Part shown: positions 12,725-14,685 of the stretch, one piece after another
Numbering within the stretch: the stretch's first letter is position 1
Layout of the letters: every line of letters begins with the position of its first letter
Assembly: GCA_035512595.1 (NCBI GenBank)
Contig: DATKDU010000176.1
Coordinates: 1-14,685 of the forward strand
From: DATKDU01 sp035512595
GTDB lineage: Bacteria; Planctomycetota; Planctomycetia; Pirellulales; Pirellulaceae
Direction of reading: 5' to 3'
Length of the DNA: 14,685 nucleotides
The notes under the pieces: model-generated
Told to the model about the DNA's origin: nothing
Database searches by the model: none
The model's input: the letters and a program-made list of their open reading frames with translations, nothing else
Position numbers and translations under genes: made by a program

Positions 12725-14685
12725 GCCTCGATGTCGCTGCGGGGGATGCGTTCCTCCTTGTTCGGGCCGGTGACGAGGACGATCTCGCTGTCGGTTTCGT
12801 TCTTGATCACGCCGTTGAGCTGCCGGCCGTCGGTGGTCAGGACCAGGATCGGCTCGTAGCTGCGGACGAGGCTCGCGGACGGAAAGAGAATCGACTCCAA
12901 GAGGTCGCGCTCGCTGCGGATTTGGGCGATGCGCGTCAAATCGGGACCAGACTTGCCGCCGACGTAGCCGACGGCGTGGCAGGCGTTGCAGACCGCCTTT
13001 TGGCCGTGGAACACCTGCTGGCCGCGGCGCACATCGCCGCCGGCCATCTTCGGCAGCAGCTCCTCCAGCCGCTGGCTCTGCGTCGCAATGTCGGCATTGA
13101 TCAGGGAGTAGAGTTCTTCCGCCGCCTTGTGTACCGCCGGCGTGAACTTCGCCAGGTGCGTTTTGATGAGGTCGATCCGCAGGCTGGTCAGCGACGGCGA
13201 TTTTTTCAGCGTGGTGATTAGCGCCAGGCCGAGCGCCTCGTCGGGCTGTTTCTCGTAAGCGGCCAGCAGCTTGTCCACTTCCAGCGGTCCGGCCGTTTCG
13301 ACGTGGAGCAGCAGGTCGCGCAGTTGCTCGGGGGAAAGGGATGCGGCGGCAATCGCATCGGCGGCCGCGGCGCGGGCCGCGACCGACTGCTTCAATCCTT
13401 CCTTGAGGAGGTACCACTGCGGCTCATCGACCTTCGTCAGCCCGCCGGGAATTGCGGCCACGGCCGAGCAGCGCAGCTCGAGCGGACGGGAGCTGTCGCC
13501 GGCCAGGTTTTGGAGCTGTGTGGCAAGCCCTGCGTGCCTCGTTTTGGCGTGGAGAAGTTGACGCACTGATGTCACCGCATCGGCGGAGAGCGCATCGGGC
13601 TTTGACACCGCGGCCGTCGCCAACGCATCGAGCCAGGCGTTTGGCGGCGGGTCCTTGAGGCCCGCATTGGCCATAGCCGACGCACATGCACGGCGGGAGT
13701 CGGTCGGCAGTTGATCTTTCGCCAGCGATTTGGCGAGCAGTTCCTGCACGGTCGGCTGCTTCGCAAAGCGGGCCAGCAGGCCGGCCAGCTTCTCGCGCTC
13801 GACCTCGACCGTCGGCCCGATTTTCAGCCGCTTTTCCAGATAGCCGACCAGTGCCGAGCCCCAGTCGGCATGATGGCCGACGACCCACAGGGCCGTTTCG
13901 CGGAGCTGGTCGTCTTCGGCATCGAGGAGCGGGACGACGTCCTGGGGTGTCAGTCCGCCCTTTTCCATCTGGTCGAGGGCGATGAGGGCGGCACGGCGCG
14001 TGTGGATGCTCATTGCCGCCAACCCTTCGCGAGTCGCGGCGGCATCGCCGATTTCGATGAGGGCGTAGATCAGCGCGTGCTCCATCGCCCGGTCGCGCGG
14101 CTCGGCGAGTTCCTTCAGCAGCGGAGCGACGGCCGCCGAATCGCCGATGCGGCCGAGTGCTTCTGCGACGAGCGTGCAGTCTTTGCGCTTGGGCAAAAGT
14201 TCGAGCAGCAGCGGCAAAGCTTCCTTGTCGCGCCACAAGCTGATCGACTGGAGCACCGCCGATTCGACGCCTGCCCGCGCGCGAGGAGCATAAAACCGAA
14301 CGGCCTCTCGGGCGGCAGGATCGTCGATTCTGGTCAGAGTTGCAATCACGTTTCGATAAAACCTGGCAGCACCATCGCCGACGAGATGCCGCTCCAATGA
14401 ATCAATCTCGCTCTTGCCGCGCTGCGCTAGTTCGCCGATCGCCCGCTGGCGCACCGCAGTCCTGTCATCGTCAAGTTTCCAAATCAGATCGCTGAAGTCA
14501 TTCCACGCCAGCTTGAGCCCCCGCGGATCATCCACTTTCGGCGCACCCTTCCGCCGCACGCGATAGATGGCCCCGCGAATGTCTGGTTTCCACAATTGCG
14601 ACGACGGACAGCAGAGCTTGTACCAGCCGCCGGTGTCCACGATCAGCAAACTGCCGTCGGCATCTTCCAGGACGTCGGTCGGATG
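12622..14685 (-). CDS. PVC-type membrane-bound dehydrogenase / HEAT-repeat / heme c protein, 5' end beyond the window
   Basis: The frame is open from the right edge to a TAG at 12622: 687 residues visible. It begins inside a beta-propeller-like region (DVLEDADGSLLIVDTGGWYKL, then WKPDIRGAIYRVRRKGAP), typical of the C-terminal end of the Pirellula/Verrucomicrobium-type membrane-bound dehydrogenase domain. Helical HEAT-like repeats follow (about 60-480, for example ALGRIGDSAAVAPLLKELA). At the end is a c-type heme domain: CNACH at residues 566-570 (DNA 12976-12990), GPDLTRI, and Met663 in SVMPAGL as the likely distal ligand. Such proteins are exported and thought to take part in periplasmic oxidation of carbohydrates or similar substrates; substrate and acceptor are unknown. 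Residues 1-12 lie before a TTG that could be mistaken for a start, but family similarity runs through it, so the gene continues outside. The 3' end overlaps the convergent gene by 103 bp. Confidence 0.93.
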   Translation of the reverse strand, partial: HPTDVLEDADGSLLIVDTGGWYKLCCPSSQLWKPDIRGAIYRVRRKGAPKVDDPRGLKLAWNDFSDLIWKLDDDRTAVRQRAIGELAQRGKSEIDSLERHLVGDGAARFYRNVIATLTRIDDPAAREAVRFYAPRARAGVESAVLQSISLWRDKEALPLLLELLPKRKDCTLVAEALGRIGDSAAVAPLLKELAEPRDRAMEHALIYALIEIGDAAATREGLAAMSIHTRRAALIALDQMEKGGLTPQDVVPLLDAEDDQLRETALWVVGHHADWGSALVGYLEKRLKIGPTVEVEREKLAGLLARFAKQPTVQELLAKSLAKDQLPTDSRRACASAMANAGLKDPPPNAWLDALATAAVSKPDALSADAVTSVRQLLHAKTRHAGLATQLQNLAGDSSRPLELRCSAVAAIPGGLTKVDEPQWYLLKEGLKQSVAARAAAADAIAAASLSPEQLRDLLLHVETAGPLEVDKLLAAYEKQPDEALGLALITTLKKSPSLTSLRIDLIKTHLAKFTPAVHKAAEELYSLINADIATQSQRLEELLPKMAGGDVRRGQQVFHGQKAVCNACHAVGYVGGKSGPDLTRIAQIRSERDLLESILFPSASLVRSYEPILVLTTDGRQLNGVIKNETDSEIVLVTGPNKEERIPRSDIEAQKPSTVSVMPAGLDKQLSQQELADLIAFLKSLK

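Noticed and set aside
12164..13417. 417-codon minus-strand frame
   Set aside because: Shifted-frame shadow of the heme-protein gene, which shows HEAT and CxxCH motifs in the other frame. Composition is Arg/Pro-rich as expected for a shadow.
14641..14685. TTG at 14649 as the start of the heme protein
   Set aside because: The frame is open to the window edge and the residues before it (HPTDVLEDADGS) continue the same domain, so the gene starts outside the window.

Overview
The window most likely comes from a planctomycete, probably of the Pirellulales. Three features point there: an extracellular protein with the planctomycete N-terminal motif (ESLERRDLLA), a PVC-type heme c protein (membrane-bound dehydrogenase / HEAT / CxxCH architecture), and a VIT-VWA secreted protein of a kind frequent in this phylum. 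No rRNA, tRNA, CRISPR array or intact transposase gene was found.

Layout. At the left edge, on the minus strand, is the 5' part of a histidine-phosphotransfer (Hpt) gene (1-308). Next is a secreted VIT + von Willebrand A protein (520-2823, minus). An 866-bp spacer follows (2824-3689), holding two heptanucleotide tandem arrays, a 73-nt imperfect inverted repeat and several palindromes. Then comes a two-gene minus-strand unit: a 2015-residue RHS/YD-repeat protein ending in a class-3 lipase-like domain (4509-10556), followed 27 nt downstream by an ankyrin-repeat predicted lipoprotein (3690-4481). A 1451-bp divergent spacer (10557-12007) carries three more heptad arrays, several palindromes and a chain of hairpins. 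It leads into a plus-strand secreted protein of unknown function (12008-12724). The right edge holds the 3' 2 kb of a HEAT-repeat / cytochrome c protein (12622-14685, minus), whose end overlaps the previous gene convergently by 103 bp.

How the genes work together. The RHS and ankyrin genes look like a polymorphic toxin and its immunity protein. The RHS shell ends in the canonical DPxG motif, after which base composition drops and a GHSLG lipase domain begins. The next gene encodes a predicted envelope-anchored ankyrin protein of similarly low GC. There is no PAAR, VgrG or TcA/TcB module; the N-terminus instead carries a planctomycete extracellular motif, a Calx-beta domain and a CxCxCxC cluster, so the export route is unknown. 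The other genes show no clear functional link to this pair or to one another.

The points most worth following up are the candidate lipase toxin-immunity pair with its recent-looking tip, the paired heptad arrays that recur in the same order and orientation in two spacers, and the multi-hairpin leader in front of the unknown secreted protein.
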